This document shows, piece after piece, positions 24,029 through 32,309 of a stretch of 64,000 bases of DNA. The notes beneath the pieces were generated by a model. That model was given only the letters and a program-made list of their open reading frames with translations, was not told the DNA's origin and searched no databases. The first letter of the stretch is position 1. Every line of letters starts with the position of its first letter. A program made the position numbers and the translations under genes. The stretch is from a bacterium HR29 (GTDB lineage Bacteria > Chloroflexota > Dehalococcoidia > Tepidiformales > Tepidiformaceae): contig BEIF01000001.1 in the NCBI GenBank assembly GCA_002898215.1, forward strand, positions 1-64,000, written 5' to 3'.

Positions 24029-24706
24029 ATGCGGGGCGTGCTCCTCCTCCTTCTCGTCTCGGCCGGAGCGCTCCTCACGGGCCAAGCCGCTGCCCAACCG
24101 CAGGTGCCCGCAACCTTCTACGGCTCCGTGACGGTCGACGGCCGCCCCGTGCCCGACGGGACCGAGGTGCTTGCGTTCGTGGATGGGAAGGACTGCACCC
24201 AGCGGGGACCTTCGTACCGAGGCACCGTCACCATCGAGGGCGTGTCGGCTTACTCGATCGCCGTCGTACACGAATCGCAAATCCCCGGTTGCGGCGCTCC
24301 CGGAAAGACGGTCACCTTCACGGTCGCCGGCCGGCCCGCCCGTCAAACGGCCGTCTGGCAGTTCGGTCCCCAGCAGGTGGACCTGAGCGTCGGCGCCGGC
24401 GACCCGATCCCTCTGCCGACGCCGACACCTACCCCGCCTTCCGCTCCCGGTGCGGGTGCCACGTCCGAGACGGCGGCGACGCCTCTGATGCCCCTTCCCA
24501 CCGACGACGTCGCTCCACCGCCTTCGGTCGCCGGTGCCGGCGGAGAACGGACTCCCACCTCCACGCGGTCGCCCGGCGCTGCGTCGTCCGCAGGTGAGCT
24601 CGCCCAAGAAGGGGGCGGCGTGTGGCCGTGGGTTGCGGCCGGCGCCGCCCTCGCGGTGGCCGGCGCCTCCGCCGTCGGATGGCGTCTCGCGCGCCGGCGA
24701 CGGTAA
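24029..24706 (+). CDS. Exported beta-sandwich protein, paralogue of the 20859-21638 product
   Basis: A 225-residue protein with signal peptide (GVLLLLLVSAGALLTGQAAAQ), a globular domain starting PATFYGSVTVDGRPVPDG with cysteines in DGKDCTQ and IPGCGAPGK, ending AVWQFG, then a Thr/Pro/Ala stalk and a C-terminal helix (WPWVAAGAALAVAGASAVGW) with a basic end (RLARRRR). Domain order and cysteine positions match its paralogue about 3 kb away. The start is ATG 24029-24031; the upstream frame has no signal-peptide logic, and the TACCAT box supports a leaderless start. It is divergent from the RodZ-like gene. Function is unknown. Confidence 0.72.
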   Translation: MRGVLLLLLVSAGALLTGQAAAQPQVPATFYGSVTVDGRPVPDGTEVLAFVDGKDCTQRGPSYRGTVTIEGVSAYSIAVVHESQIPGCGAPGKTVTFTVAGRPARQTAVWQFGPQQVDLSVGAGDPIPLPTPTPTPPSAPGAGATSETAATPLMPLPTDDVAPPPSVAGAGGERTPTSTRSPGAASSAGELAQEGGGVWPWVAAGAALAVAGASAVGWRLARRRR

Positions 24707-24840
24707 CACAGCGAGGCTCCCTGCGCCCCCGGCGCAGAAGCGCCGATTCCTCCCGTAGGGGTTCTTTCCTGGGCCATTTCCGGCTCTCCCCGTATCATCG
24801 AGCCGAGGCGGGCGACGTCCCGCCCGAACGGAGCGCCATC

Positions 24841-25530
24841 GTGCGATTCTCGGCCCTCAGGGTTTCTGCGCTTGCCTCCTTCGCCATCGGCGTCGCCGTC
24901 TTCGCGTTCGGCGTTGTCATGGCGTGTTCGTCGGGCAATTCCGAAAAACCGGCCGACGACTTCGAGGGCTTCGACGTCCGTGCCACCGAGACCCCGACGG
25001 CAGCCGAAACGCCCACCCCCACGGCCACCTCGACACCCACGGCCACGCCCACCCCGTTCGACGGCACGGTCGCGCGAATGAAGATCCCGCGCTTCAACGT
25101 GGACGCCGCGGTCGAGGCGATCGGACTTTTGCCCACGAACGAGATGGACGTACCCAAGGACCCACACAACGTCGGCTGGTACTACATCTGGGACAAGCCC
25201 GGCTGGGGCGGTAACGCGGTGTTCTCGGCCCACGTGGATTACTACCCGAACATCCGCGGCCCCTTCTACAACCTGAAAGACCTCGACCCGGGGGACGAGA
25301 TCATCGTCGTCATGGACGGCGGGCCCGAGTACGTTTACCGCGTCATCGCCAAACAGCGGTACCGCGTGGACGAGATCCCTACCGGTGACCTCATCGATGC
25401 CCCCAACAAGCCGCCTGACAAGGAGTGGATCACGCTGATCACCTGCGGCGGCGAGTTCGTTCCCATTCGTCCCGGCGGTCCCGGGGAGTACCTCCACCGC
25501 GACGTCGTCATCGCCGAGCGGGTGCGGTAG
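24841..25530 (+). CDS. Sortase-family transpeptidase
   Basis: A 229-residue exported cysteine transpeptidase. The N-terminal membrane segment (LASFAIGVAVFAFGVVMAC) is followed by a Thr/Pro linker (about 40-70) and a sortase domain: MKIPRFNVDAAVE, the catalytic His in VFSAHVDYYPNIRGPF, Cys in TLITCGGEF and Arg in YLHRDVVIAERV. The domain is of the class E/F-like kind found outside Firmicutes. Sortases cut surface proteins at a sorting signal and attach them to the wall (established). Whether this one does so is unclear, since neighbours lack a textbook LPxTG. The cysteine at the end of the membrane segment could also be lipidated. Start GTG 24841-24843 after GGAGCGCC. Confidence 0.88.
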   Translation: MRFSALRVSALASFAIGVAVFAFGVVMACSSGNSEKPADDFEGFDVRATETPTAAETPTPTATSTPTATPTPFDGTVARMKIPRFNVDAAVEAIGLLPTNEMDVPKDPHNVGWYYIWDKPGWGGNAVFSAHVDYYPNIRGPFYNLKDLDPGDEIIVVMDGGPEYVYRVIAKQRYRVDEIPTGDLIDAPNKPPDKEWITLITCGGEFVPIRPGGPGEYLHRDVVIAERVR

Positions 25531-25666
25531 CTCTCCCAGAATCGGGAGTTCCCCCGGGCTTGCCATCGGGTTTCTCCCTCTCTCGCATCGGTGCTCTTCC
25601 CGGTGTGGCGCCGCGATCCTCACCGGTAGCGTGGAGCGCGGACCTCCCCGCTAAGGAGGGTGCGTC

Positions 25667-26449
25667 GTGGCGTCCCGTCTCCGCGCCCTGGCTCTCTTCA
25701 TCGCCTTGCTCGCAGCGGTCTACCCGGTTGCCGGCTCCGGCCGCGCCGCCCGTGCAGCGCCGGGAGAGCTCCCGCTGGGGTGGAACAACGTCGCCTATTT
25801 CGGTGTCGCCGGGCCCCCATCGGAGGCCCTCTCCGCCATCGCCGGGAAGTACGACGTCGTCTACCGCTGGAACGCGGTGCTGCAGCAGTACGAGCTGTAC
25901 GCGCCGGAGCTCCCTGCCTTCGCCAACACCCTCACCCAGCTCCGGCCTGGCGACGTCATCTGGCTCAACGTCACCGCGCCCGGCGCGGTCCTTCCCACGT
26001 CGCAGAGCTCCGCTGGCCCGCTCGTCGGGACCGTTTCCATTCCGGCCAGTGCCTTCGTGCCCGCCAGCGACCTCGCCCTCTACGAGAAGTCCTTCAACGA
26101 GCTGTACCCCGTCACGACAGACCCATCGTCCCAGCGCTTCTACGCGCCCGTGTTCCTCCCTGACGGCGTGGTGGTCACTTCCATGAAGGCGTACTTCGTC
26201 GCGACGAGCGGCGAGGTGGCGCTCCGGCTCGACTTCACCCCCCTCGCCAACGGAAGCGCTGCCGCCCAGGTCTACAAGCTCGCCGAGGTCCTCTCCTCGG
26301 CTGGCCCTTCGCCCCAGACCGCTCCAGCCTACCCCCACGTCGTCGACAACGCCGCGAACGTCTATTTCCTGGTCGTCGACCTCACGGGTGGCCCGGCGAC
26401 GCGCCTCCGCGGAGTCACCATCTCCTACTCGGGAGGGCAGGCGCAGTGA
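25667..26449 (+). CDS. Exported protein with a GWN-type N-terminal domain
   Basis: A 260-residue protein with a signal peptide (ALFIALLAAVYPVAGSGRAA). The first mature domain reads LGWNNVAYFG ... YDVVYRWNAVLQQYELYAP ... ANTLTQLRPGDVIWLNV. The same pattern (GWN, VY-F/W, ANTL, a W near the end) is repeated twice in the protein at 58246. The second half (about 125-260) is beta-rich (MKAYFVATSGEVALRLDF) and of unknown family. The start is GTG 25667-25669 with AAGGAGGGT upstream. Its stop overlaps the next start (GTGA), so both exported proteins are probably made together. Confidence 0.72.
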   Translation: MASRLRALALFIALLAAVYPVAGSGRAARAAPGELPLGWNNVAYFGVAGPPSEALSAIAGKYDVVYRWNAVLQQYELYAPELPAFANTLTQLRPGDVIWLNVTAPGAVLPTSQSSAGPLVGTVSIPASAFVPASDLALYEKSFNELYPVTTDPSSQRFYAPVFLPDGVVVTSMKAYFVATSGEVALRLDFTPLANGSAAAQVYKLAEVLSSAGPSPQTAPAYPHVVDNAANVYFLVVDLTGGPATRLRGVTISYSGGQAQ

Positions 26450-28083
26450 CGCGCGCAGCGGCTGCCCTTCTAGCCGCCGGAGCCGCGGCGCTCCTGCTGC
26501 TCGCCGCCTTCGCCCGCACGCCCGCGTCGGCGATCACTAACGACAGCGACATCACCTTCACCGTCGTCCAATCGCCGTATGCCCCCGCGCTGCTCGCGCC
26601 CGGGTCGAACGTGGTCTTCGACATCACCGGTGCGGCGGCTCGGGACTTCGCCAGCCTCTTCTTCGAGTTCGACTATCCCGACGGTCTCCTCTTCTCCTCG
26701 GGCGTCTCCGAGCCGCCGGGTGTCATCTGCGCCGACAACGTGCCGGCACCGGGTATCGTCCGCTGCGACTACGGTGCGGTGGTCGCCGGTTCCCTCGTCC
26801 CGCTGAGGCTTACCTTCACGGTTTCCGAAGGCGCGGACGCTGTCACCGCCCCGAACCAGGTCCGTATCCGGGCGGGGGTCGGCGACGGCCAGCCCGATGA
26901 CGCCTCGGATGGCGGCGACCGCTTCCTGGGAGCGGGAACGATCGCGGCCTCCGGTGAGTTGGCACTGTCGGTCTCCTACACGAGAATCACGGTCTTCGAA
27001 GGCGGTGCGCTCACGGCGACGGTGTCCCTCGCGAACGTGGGTTCGGCAGCAACCTCCGTCTTCGACGTCGCCGCCGAAGTCGAGAACGCTGCCGTCCTCG
27101 ACGTTCAGTGCGCAGCCTCCCCCGGAAGTACGGCCGGTGCCCCCTACCTCGGCGCGGCGGCGGCCTGCATCGACGCACAGCTTCAGCCTGGAGGGACGCT
27201 CACCGTGACCCTCGTCCTCGCGGCTGCCGATACAGACGACGGCGCCGACCTCCTCCTCGACCTCACCGCGTCCGCGCTCGGGATCGAGTCCGGCACGCTG
27301 ACCGAGGCTCCCGTGGAGGTGCAGGAACTGGGGCTGCTCCGCACCAGTGGCGCGGCGGTAGTCGGTTCGCCGGTCGTCGTGTGCACGGACGAGGTTCCCG
27401 CCGATGTGCTGGGAACGGCCGCTGCCGGCGCCCGCCAGCCGGCCGATGCGCTCCGCCTGCGGGGGTCGGTCTCGAATGCTGCCACGCTTCGTCCCCAGGA
27501 CTTCACCGTGTCGGGTCCAGGTGTGTCCGGGGTCGACGCCGCCTCGGGCTGCGGGGCGGGGCAGAGCGGAGTCGCGTTCGTGCCCACGGTCTCCGGGAGC
27601 TACACCGTCACCGCGCGGTACAACAGCGGGGGCACGAACGTGCTCGCCATCTCGGTCGCCGGTGCTTCCCCGACTCCGAGTCCCTCGCCCTCGCCCAGCC
27701 CCTCTCCATCCCCGAGTCCCTCGCCGACCGGCACGCCGACGCCGTCGGCTGAGGTCGCGCTCGCCAGCCCGCCGCCGTCCGTCGGCCTTGTCGGCCGCAG
27801 CCGGCTCGCCTTTGCCGTCACGACCGGCGCCATAACGGCCCAGGAGGTCCGGCTCGTCGTGCGCCGTGTGACCGACGGTGCCTACTGGAATGCCGAAGCC
27901 AGGACGTGGCAGGCCGACCCCGTCGCGAACCCCCTCGCCAGGAACGGCTCGCGGTGGGAGCTCGCCATAACCGGGCCAGCTCGCCGACAGTTCGCGGGAG
28001 CCACGGTCGAGCTCCAGGCGGTGGTCGAGGGTCCCGCGGGCACGTTCCAGATGCCCGCGCCCGTCTCCGTTGTCGTTCGGTGA
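26446..28083 (+). CDS. Large exported protein with DUF11-like domains and a Pro-Ser stalk
   Basis: A 545-residue protein: signal peptide (AAGAAALLLLAAFARTPASA), a cohesin/adhesin-like beta domain (about 35-165; VVFDITGAAARDFASLFFEF), a DUF11-like stretch (about 170-300; ALSVSYTRITVFEGG), a further beta domain, a (Pro-Ser)n stalk (about 405-435), and a C-terminal beta domain. No transmembrane anchor ends the chain, so it may be secreted or bound to partners. Paired cysteines (VICAD, VRCDY) suggest disulfides. Start GTG 26446 overlaps the upstream stop by 4 nt. Function is unknown; a surface role is inferred. Confidence 0.7.
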   Translation: MTRAAAALLAAGAAALLLLAAFARTPASAITNDSDITFTVVQSPYAPALLAPGSNVVFDITGAAARDFASLFFEFDYPDGLLFSSGVSEPPGVICADNVPAPGIVRCDYGAVVAGSLVPLRLTFTVSEGADAVTAPNQVRIRAGVGDGQPDDASDGGDRFLGAGTIAASGELALSVSYTRITVFEGGALTATVSLANVGSAATSVFDVAAEVENAAVLDVQCAASPGSTAGAPYLGAAAACIDAQLQPGGTLTVTLVLAAADTDDGADLLLDLTASALGIESGTLTEAPVEVQELGLLRTSGAAVVGSPVVVCTDEVPADVLGTAAAGARQPADALRLRGSVSNAATLRPQDFTVSGPGVSGVDAASGCGAGQSGVAFVPTVSGSYTVTARYNSGGTNVLAISVAGASPTPSPSPSPSPSPSPSPSPTGTPTPSAEVALASPPPSVGLVGRSRLAFAVTTGAITAQEVRLVVRRVTDGAYWNAEARTWQADPVANPLARNGSRWELAITGPARRQFAGATVELQAVVEGPAGTFQMPAPVSVVVR

Positions 28084-28163
28084 GTTCCATGCCGGGACGA
28101 AATCGGGGATTCGCCTTGGCGCCGTACCGAACCTGCCCGATGCGCGGTGAGTCGGGTGCGGCC

Positions 28164-28169
28164 TACGGT
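28164..28169 (+). promoter_or_regulatory. Candidate -10 box of a leaderless lipoprotein transcript
   Basis: TACGGT is followed by exactly 6 nt and the ATG at 28176; no strong ribosome site intervenes. No -35 element is apparent. Confidence 0.4.
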
Positions 28170-28175
28170 CGGGGC

Positions 28176-28739
28176 ATGGAGCGCCGCCGGGCTGCAATCC
28201 TCGCCGCTGTTGCGGGTCTGCTATCGCTCCTCTCTTCCGCGTGCCTCGCCTACGCGCCCTCGCCGTACGCGACAACGCCCGCGCCGCCCGGCGGCGCCAC
28301 CCCCGGCGCTTCGCGGCTCTCGCAGCTCCTCTCCCAGCTCCAAGGGGGCAGCTCCGGGGGCGTCGAACTCCTGGGAGAGAATCAGAGCGAGGTGCTCGCT
28401 GCTCAGGACGGCGCGACGCCGACGGCGACGCCGACCGCCGCCGGACCGACGGCTACCCCGACCCCTGTGGGCGCGAAGGGGGACGGAGGGCAAGGCGCGG
28501 CGCCCACGGCAACCCCCACACCTCGGTCTTCGGGAAGCGCTGGCGGGTCTGGCAACGGACCGGCAGCCACACCCACACCGACCCACACTCCTACTCCAAG
28601 TCCCACGCCCACGTCGACCCCTACGCCCACCCCTACGCCTCCGACGACACCCACACCCACGCCCACACCCACGCCTACACCCACCATCCCCAGCGAGGGC
28701 GGCCCGACGCCTACGCCGCCCATCGACGACCGCTTGTAA
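28176..28739 (+). CDS. Lipoprotein with an extended Thr-Pro repeat tail
   Basis: A 187-residue protein with a lipobox-type signal peptide (AAVAGLLSLLSSAC, lipidated cysteine near residue 23). A short segment with a possible amphipathic helix (SRLSQLLSQLQGG) follows. The rest is disordered Thr/Pro/Ala sequence, including about 45 residues of nearly pure Thr-Pro. There is no catalytic domain. It is likely a surface spacer or a glycosylated stalk (inference). It is followed 4 bp later by a zinc-ribbon membrane protein. Confidence 0.65.
   Translation: MERRRAAILAAVAGLLSLLSSACLAYAPSPYATTPAPPGGATPGASRLSQLLSQLQGGSSGGVELLGENQSEVLAAQDGATPTATPTAAGPTATPTPVGAKGDGGQGAAPTATPTPRSSGSAGGSGNGPAATPTPTHTPTPSPTPTSTPTPTPTPPTTPTPTPTPTPTPTIPSEGGPTPTPPIDDRL
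28566..28700 (+). repeat. Thr-Pro coding microsatellite
   Basis: A run built from variants of ACNCCC hexamers encodes Thr-Pro repeats in the lipoprotein tail. It is prone to slippage, so length may vary between strains. Confidence 0.7.
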
Positions 28740-28743
28740 AGGC

Positions 28744-29250
28744 ATGGACGACGTCGCCGTCCGCGCTCGCTGCGCCCTCTGCGGCAGAGGCCTGACCTTC
28801 GAGGAGTGGCAAGCCGGCCGCCAACGATGCAGCTCGTGTCGCGCAGCCGGGCGCGCACCCGCGTCATCCGGCGCGGAGGCGCCGCCAATCGACTACACGC
28901 AGCTTCTCGACGAGGTCTCCGACGACCTCCTGAACGAACTCCTCGCCCTCTTGGATGAGGAGCAGGTTCGGCGGCGCTCGTCGCGTGAGCCCGTCCTCCC
29001 CCCCGAGCCCACGCCGCTGGCCCGGTTCCTCTCCGATGTCTTCGGGCCACCGAGTCCCCGCGAGCAGTCCTGGGCGGCCTGGGGTTTCGCCCTCGGGTTC
29101 GCTGCGAACGTGCTCCTCGCCAAGCTGGCCCAGGCGGAGAGCGGCGCCCCTCTCGCCGACATCGTCGTGCCGATGCTCCTTGGCGGGGCGACGGCGGGGG
29201 GTATCGGCGCGCTCATCGGATGGGCGCTTGCCAGGCTGCGCGACCGTTAG
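28744..29250 (+). CDS. Zinc-ribbon membrane protein of unknown function
   Basis: A 168-residue protein. The N-terminus is a zinc ribbon (RCALCGRGLTFEEW, then RCSSCRAAG). An acidic helical segment (YTQLLDEVSDDLLNELLALLDEEQ) follows. Two hydrophobic segments end the protein (AAWGFALGFAANVLLAK and VPMLLGGATAGGIGALIGWAL). The order suggests a cytosolic zinc domain held at the membrane. The family is not recognised. Start ATG 28744-28746. Confidence 0.65.
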   Translation: MDDVAVRARCALCGRGLTFEEWQAGRQRCSSCRAAGRAPASSGAEAPPIDYTQLLDEVSDDLLNELLALLDEEQVRRRSSREPVLPPEPTPLARFLSDVFGPPSPREQSWAAWGFALGFAANVLLAKLAQAESGAPLADIVVPMLLGGATAGGIGALIGWALARLRDR

Positions 29251-29295
29251 CACCCCCGCGGCTACCATGGCCCCGGAAGCCCAGGAGGGAGGCGG

Positions 29296-30249
29296 ATGCG
29301 CATCCTCGTCACCGGGGGAGCCGGGTTCATCGGCTCGCACGTCGTCGAGGGGTACCTGGCCGAAGGCCACGAGGTCGCGGTCATCGACAACCTCTCCACC
29401 GGTCGGCGTTCGAACGTGCCCCGCGGGGCGACCCTCTTCGAGGTCGACATCCACGCCCGCGAAACGGAACGGATCTTCGCCGAGTTCCGCCCTGAGGTGG
29501 TGAACCATCACGCTGCTCAGTCGAGCGTGAAGGTCAGCACCGAAGACCCCGTTCACGATATGGAGGTGAACGGAGCGGGGACGGCTCGCATCGTGGAGCT
29601 CGCCGCCCGCTACGGTGCCCGGAAGGTCATCTACGCCTCGAGCGGTGGCACCGTGTACGGCCAGCCCGAGACCCTTCCCGTCCCGGAGGACCACCCCATC
29701 CGTCCGCTCTCTCCCTATGGCGTTTCGAAGTACGCGGGCGAACTGTACGTCGAATGGGCATCCCGAGCCTTCGGCCTCGACTACACCATCTTCCGGTATG
29801 GAAACGCCTACGGCCCCCGCCAGGACCCGAGCGGTGAGGCGGGCGTGGTGGCGATTTTCATCGGCCGGATGCTCCGCGGCCAGCCGTGCATCATCGACGG
29901 CGACGGCCTTCAACAGAAGGACTATCTGTACGTCGGCGATATCGTCCGCGCCAACCTCCTCGCCCTCGAACGCGGCTCCCGCACCGTCCTCAACATCGGC
30001 ACGGGCAGGGGGACGAACGTCCTCGAGATCTTCCGCGCCGTCGAGTCAGCGGTTGGGGGGCCGGCAGCGTTCGAGCACGGGCCACCGCGACCGGGCGACG
30101 TTCGCGCCGTCTGGCTCGACGTCCGGCGAGCGGAGGAAGTCCTCGGCTGGCGAGCGGAAGTTTCGCTCGAAGAGGGCATAGCCCTCACCGCCGCCTGGTT
30201 CCGCGAACAGCGCGCCTTCACTCCGCCGGGAACAGCACCCCGGGATTGA
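29296..30249 (+). CDS. NAD-dependent sugar-nucleotide epimerase (GalE-like)
   Basis: A 317-residue extended short-chain dehydrogenase. The NAD site is VTGGAGFIGSHVVEGYL; the catalytic Ser is in YASSGGTVYGQ and the YxxxK pair is in PYGVSKYAGELY. The substrate side includes FRYGNAYGPRQDP and KDYLYVGDIVRANL. This is the UDP-glucose 4-epimerase type, but GalE, WbpP-like and dTDP-sugar epimerases cannot be separated by eye. It starts at ATG 29296-29298 after GGAGGGAGGCGG. Its 3' end overlaps the convergent FAD-oxidase gene by 32 bp. Confidence 0.87.
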   Translation: MRILVTGGAGFIGSHVVEGYLAEGHEVAVIDNLSTGRRSNVPRGATLFEVDIHARETERIFAEFRPEVVNHHAAQSSVKVSTEDPVHDMEVNGAGTARIVELAARYGARKVIYASSGGTVYGQPETLPVPEDHPIRPLSPYGVSKYAGELYVEWASRAFGLDYTIFRYGNAYGPRQDPSGEAGVVAIFIGRMLRGQPCIIDGDGLQQKDYLYVGDIVRANLLALERGSRTVLNIGTGRGTNVLEIFRAVESAVGGPAAFEHGPPRPGDVRAVWLDVRRAEEVLGWRAEVSLEEGIALTAAWFREQRAFTPPGTAPRD

Positions 30250-31600
30250 GGATCCCTGTAGGGTCGAGCGCCCGCTTGATGGCGCGCATCGCCCGGATGT
30301 CGGCCTCGCTCCGCGTCAGGTGCAGCCAACGGACCTTGGCCACGCCGATGCCGTGCTCCGCACTGATGCTCCCTTCGAGCTCGGCAGCCAGGGTGAAGAC
30401 TGCCTCGGCCACGCGTTCGTCGTTCGGGTCGGCACCGAGGACGTTGACGTGGATGTTCCCGTCGCCGATGTGCCCGAAGAGGATCGGCCGTGCTCCCGGA
30501 ACGCTCGAAGCGAGGCGGCGTCGCACCTCGCGTTCGAACAGCCCGAGCCGGGCGAGGGGCATGGTCACATCGAGCTTCTGGGGGATTCCCTCGGCGGCGA
30601 TGGCTTCCGGGTGGCCCTCCCGCAGCCGCCACAGGCGAGCACGCTCCGGGCCTGTGGTGCCCAGCACGGCCCACTCGCTGCCCAGGTGGCGCTCCAACGC
30701 CGCCGCCAGCTCCGGTGCGGGGTCCTCGCGCGAGCCGCACTCCACCAGCAGGTAGCAGCCGGGATGGCGCTCGAACGGCAGCGACACGCCGAGGTGACGG
30801 TGTACCAGTTCGGCCCCTTCGGGGAAGAACGCCTCGAGGGCGAGGACGCTCTCGACTTCTTTGCGGAGGAGGGCGCCCAGTTCCGCGGCTTCGCCGAGCG
30901 ACCCGAGGCCCACCACCGCCACGGCTCGCCGGGGCAGTGCCGGGACCAGGCGCAGCCGCGCCCGGGTCACGACGGCCAGCGTCCCCTCGCTTCCGCAGAA
31001 CAGCCCGGCGAGGTCGTAACCAGTGTTGTCCTTCAGCAGCCCGCCCATCCGCGAGACGATGCTCCCGTCGGCCAGCACCGCCTCGATGCCGACGACCTGC
31101 GCCCTGGTCGGCCCGTACCGGCCGACGTACATCCCGCCCGCGTTCGTCGCGATCGTCCCTCCCACGGTAGCGCTCCCTCGGGAGGCGAGGTCGACAGGGT
31201 ACTCGAGTCCACTCGCTCTGGCCGCCTCCTGTACGGCGGCGATGGTGGCGCCGGCCTCAGCTGTCACCTGGGATGCGGTTTCGTCGATTGGCTCCACCCG
31301 CGACATGCGGGCGAGCGAGAGCACGACCTCGCCTCCGCGAGGGACGCTGCCACCTACCAGTCCGGTGTTGCCTCCCTGCGGGACGATGGCGGCGCCGGCC
31401 TCGGCGCACCGCCTGACCACCTCCGCCGTCTCCGCGGTGCTCCCCGGGCGCACGACCAACCGCGCTCGGCCCTGGAACCTGCCAGTCCAATCACGCTCGT
31501 ACCCCGCCCGGAGCTCGGGGTCGGTGAGCACGTGCTCGCTCCCCACGACCTCGGCGAGCGCCCGTGCGAGGGGGTCGTCGGTGCCGCCCATGCTCCACAT
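30218..31600 (-). CDS. FAD-binding D-2-hydroxyacid oxidase/dehydrogenase (GlcD-like)
   Basis: A 460-residue PCMH-type flavoprotein. The FAD domain shows VPQGGNTGLVGGSVP, the GSATVGGTIATNAGG run and VLADGSIV. The C-terminal cap has GHIGDGNIHVNV and SAEHGIGVAK, which carry the metal-binding histidines of the D-lactate/glycolate/D-2-hydroxyglutarate dehydrogenase group. The substrate is uncertain. GlcE/GlcF partners are absent, so a stand-alone dehydrogenase is more likely. The start is given as ATG 31598; an in-frame ATG three codons later is possible. It is the last gene of the minus-strand run beginning with the permease at 36504. Confidence 0.87.
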   Translation of the reverse strand: MWSMGGTDDPLARALAEVVGSEHVLTDPELRAGYERDWTGRFQGRARLVVRPGSTAETAEVVRRCAEAGAAIVPQGGNTGLVGGSVPRGGEVVLSLARMSRVEPIDETASQVTAEAGATIAAVQEAARASGLEYPVDLASRGSATVGGTIATNAGGMYVGRYGPTRAQVVGIEAVLADGSIVSRMGGLLKDNTGYDLAGLFCGSEGTLAVVTRARLRLVPALPRRAVAVVGLGSLGEAAELGALLRKEVESVLALEAFFPEGAELVHRHLGVSLPFERHPGCYLLVECGSREDPAPELAAALERHLGSEWAVLGTTGPERARLWRLREGHPEAIAAEGIPQKLDVTMPLARLGLFEREVRRRLASSVPGARPILFGHIGDGNIHVNVLGADPNDERVAEAVFTLAAELEGSISAEHGIGVAKVRWLHLTRSEADIRAMRAIKRALDPTGILNPGVLFPAE

Positions 31601-31633
31601 TCTTCCCCCGTGCGGCGAGGGCTACAACGCGCC

Positions 31634-32305
31634 TCACCGCTCCTTCGGCAGATACGCGGCCGGCACGGCAATCGCCTGGCGAGCCCTGCCGGAGGCGTCG
31701 AAGGTCGCGGCAACGCGATCACCCGGAGCGAGGTCCCGCCAATCCGCCGGTGCGAAGCGCACCAGCGGCGCGCCTTCGCCGATGGTGAGCTCCGCCTCCC
31801 CTCCGGGCCCCTCCACTACGACCCGCTCACCCTCCACCGAGGCAATCGTTCCCCACGCCACCGGTGCTGCGTTCGTGCCGAGAGCCTCGTGGCCCGAGAA
31901 GTCGGCGAAGACGCGGGGCGGCCCCCCGTCGCGCGCTCTCCCGGCGGTTACCGCGATGAGGAGGATGGCAAAGTTCCGTACCTCATTGGGAACGCCGATC
32001 ACGACGATCGCCTCACCCGGCCGTAGATCGGCGATGCGCTGGGGGACGGCCCGCGCGATCTCCGCGCCCCTAAGGTCGAGGGAGCGGTCCTCGAGCAGGG
32101 GGCCGCTCTCGGTCACCTCGACCACCTGCGTCACGCGGTACGGCTCTTCCGGCGGCCTGAACGGGCCGGCTCGCGGCGGCGGCGACTCGTCGCTGAGGAG
32201 GATTGGCACGAAGGCTGCGGCAGCAGCGAGGGCGAGCAGCCCTCCCGCGAGCAGCGCTGCACCTGCCCAGGCGGGCCGGCCAGGCACCGCTGCCGGGGCC
32301 GGCAT
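31634..32305 (-). CDS. Single-pass membrane protein with exported beta domain
   Basis: A 223-residue protein with a transmembrane segment at about 14-36 (AALLAGGLLALAAAAAFVPILL) and an exported beta-rich part. Repeated strands such as IADLRPGEAIVVIG, WGTIASVEGERVVVEGPGG and DLAPGDRVAATFD resemble the small OB-like DUF5666-type repeats. No catalytic motif is seen. It begins 4 bp after the metallo-hydrolase gene. Confidence 0.65.
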   Translation of the reverse strand: MPAPAAVPGRPAWAGAALLAGGLLALAAAAAFVPILLSDESPPPRAGPFRPPEEPYRVTQVVEVTESGPLLEDRSLDLRGAEIARAVPQRIADLRPGEAIVVIGVPNEVRNFAILLIAVTAGRARDGGPPRVFADFSGHEALGTNAAPVAWGTIASVEGERVVVEGPGGEAELTIGEGAPLVRFAPADWRDLAPGDRVAATFDASGRARQAIAVPAAYLPKER

Positions 32306-32309
32306 CGCC

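Noticed and set aside
28566-28700. Short repeats as a possible CRISPR array
   Set aside because: The units are in-frame Thr-Pro codons without spacers.
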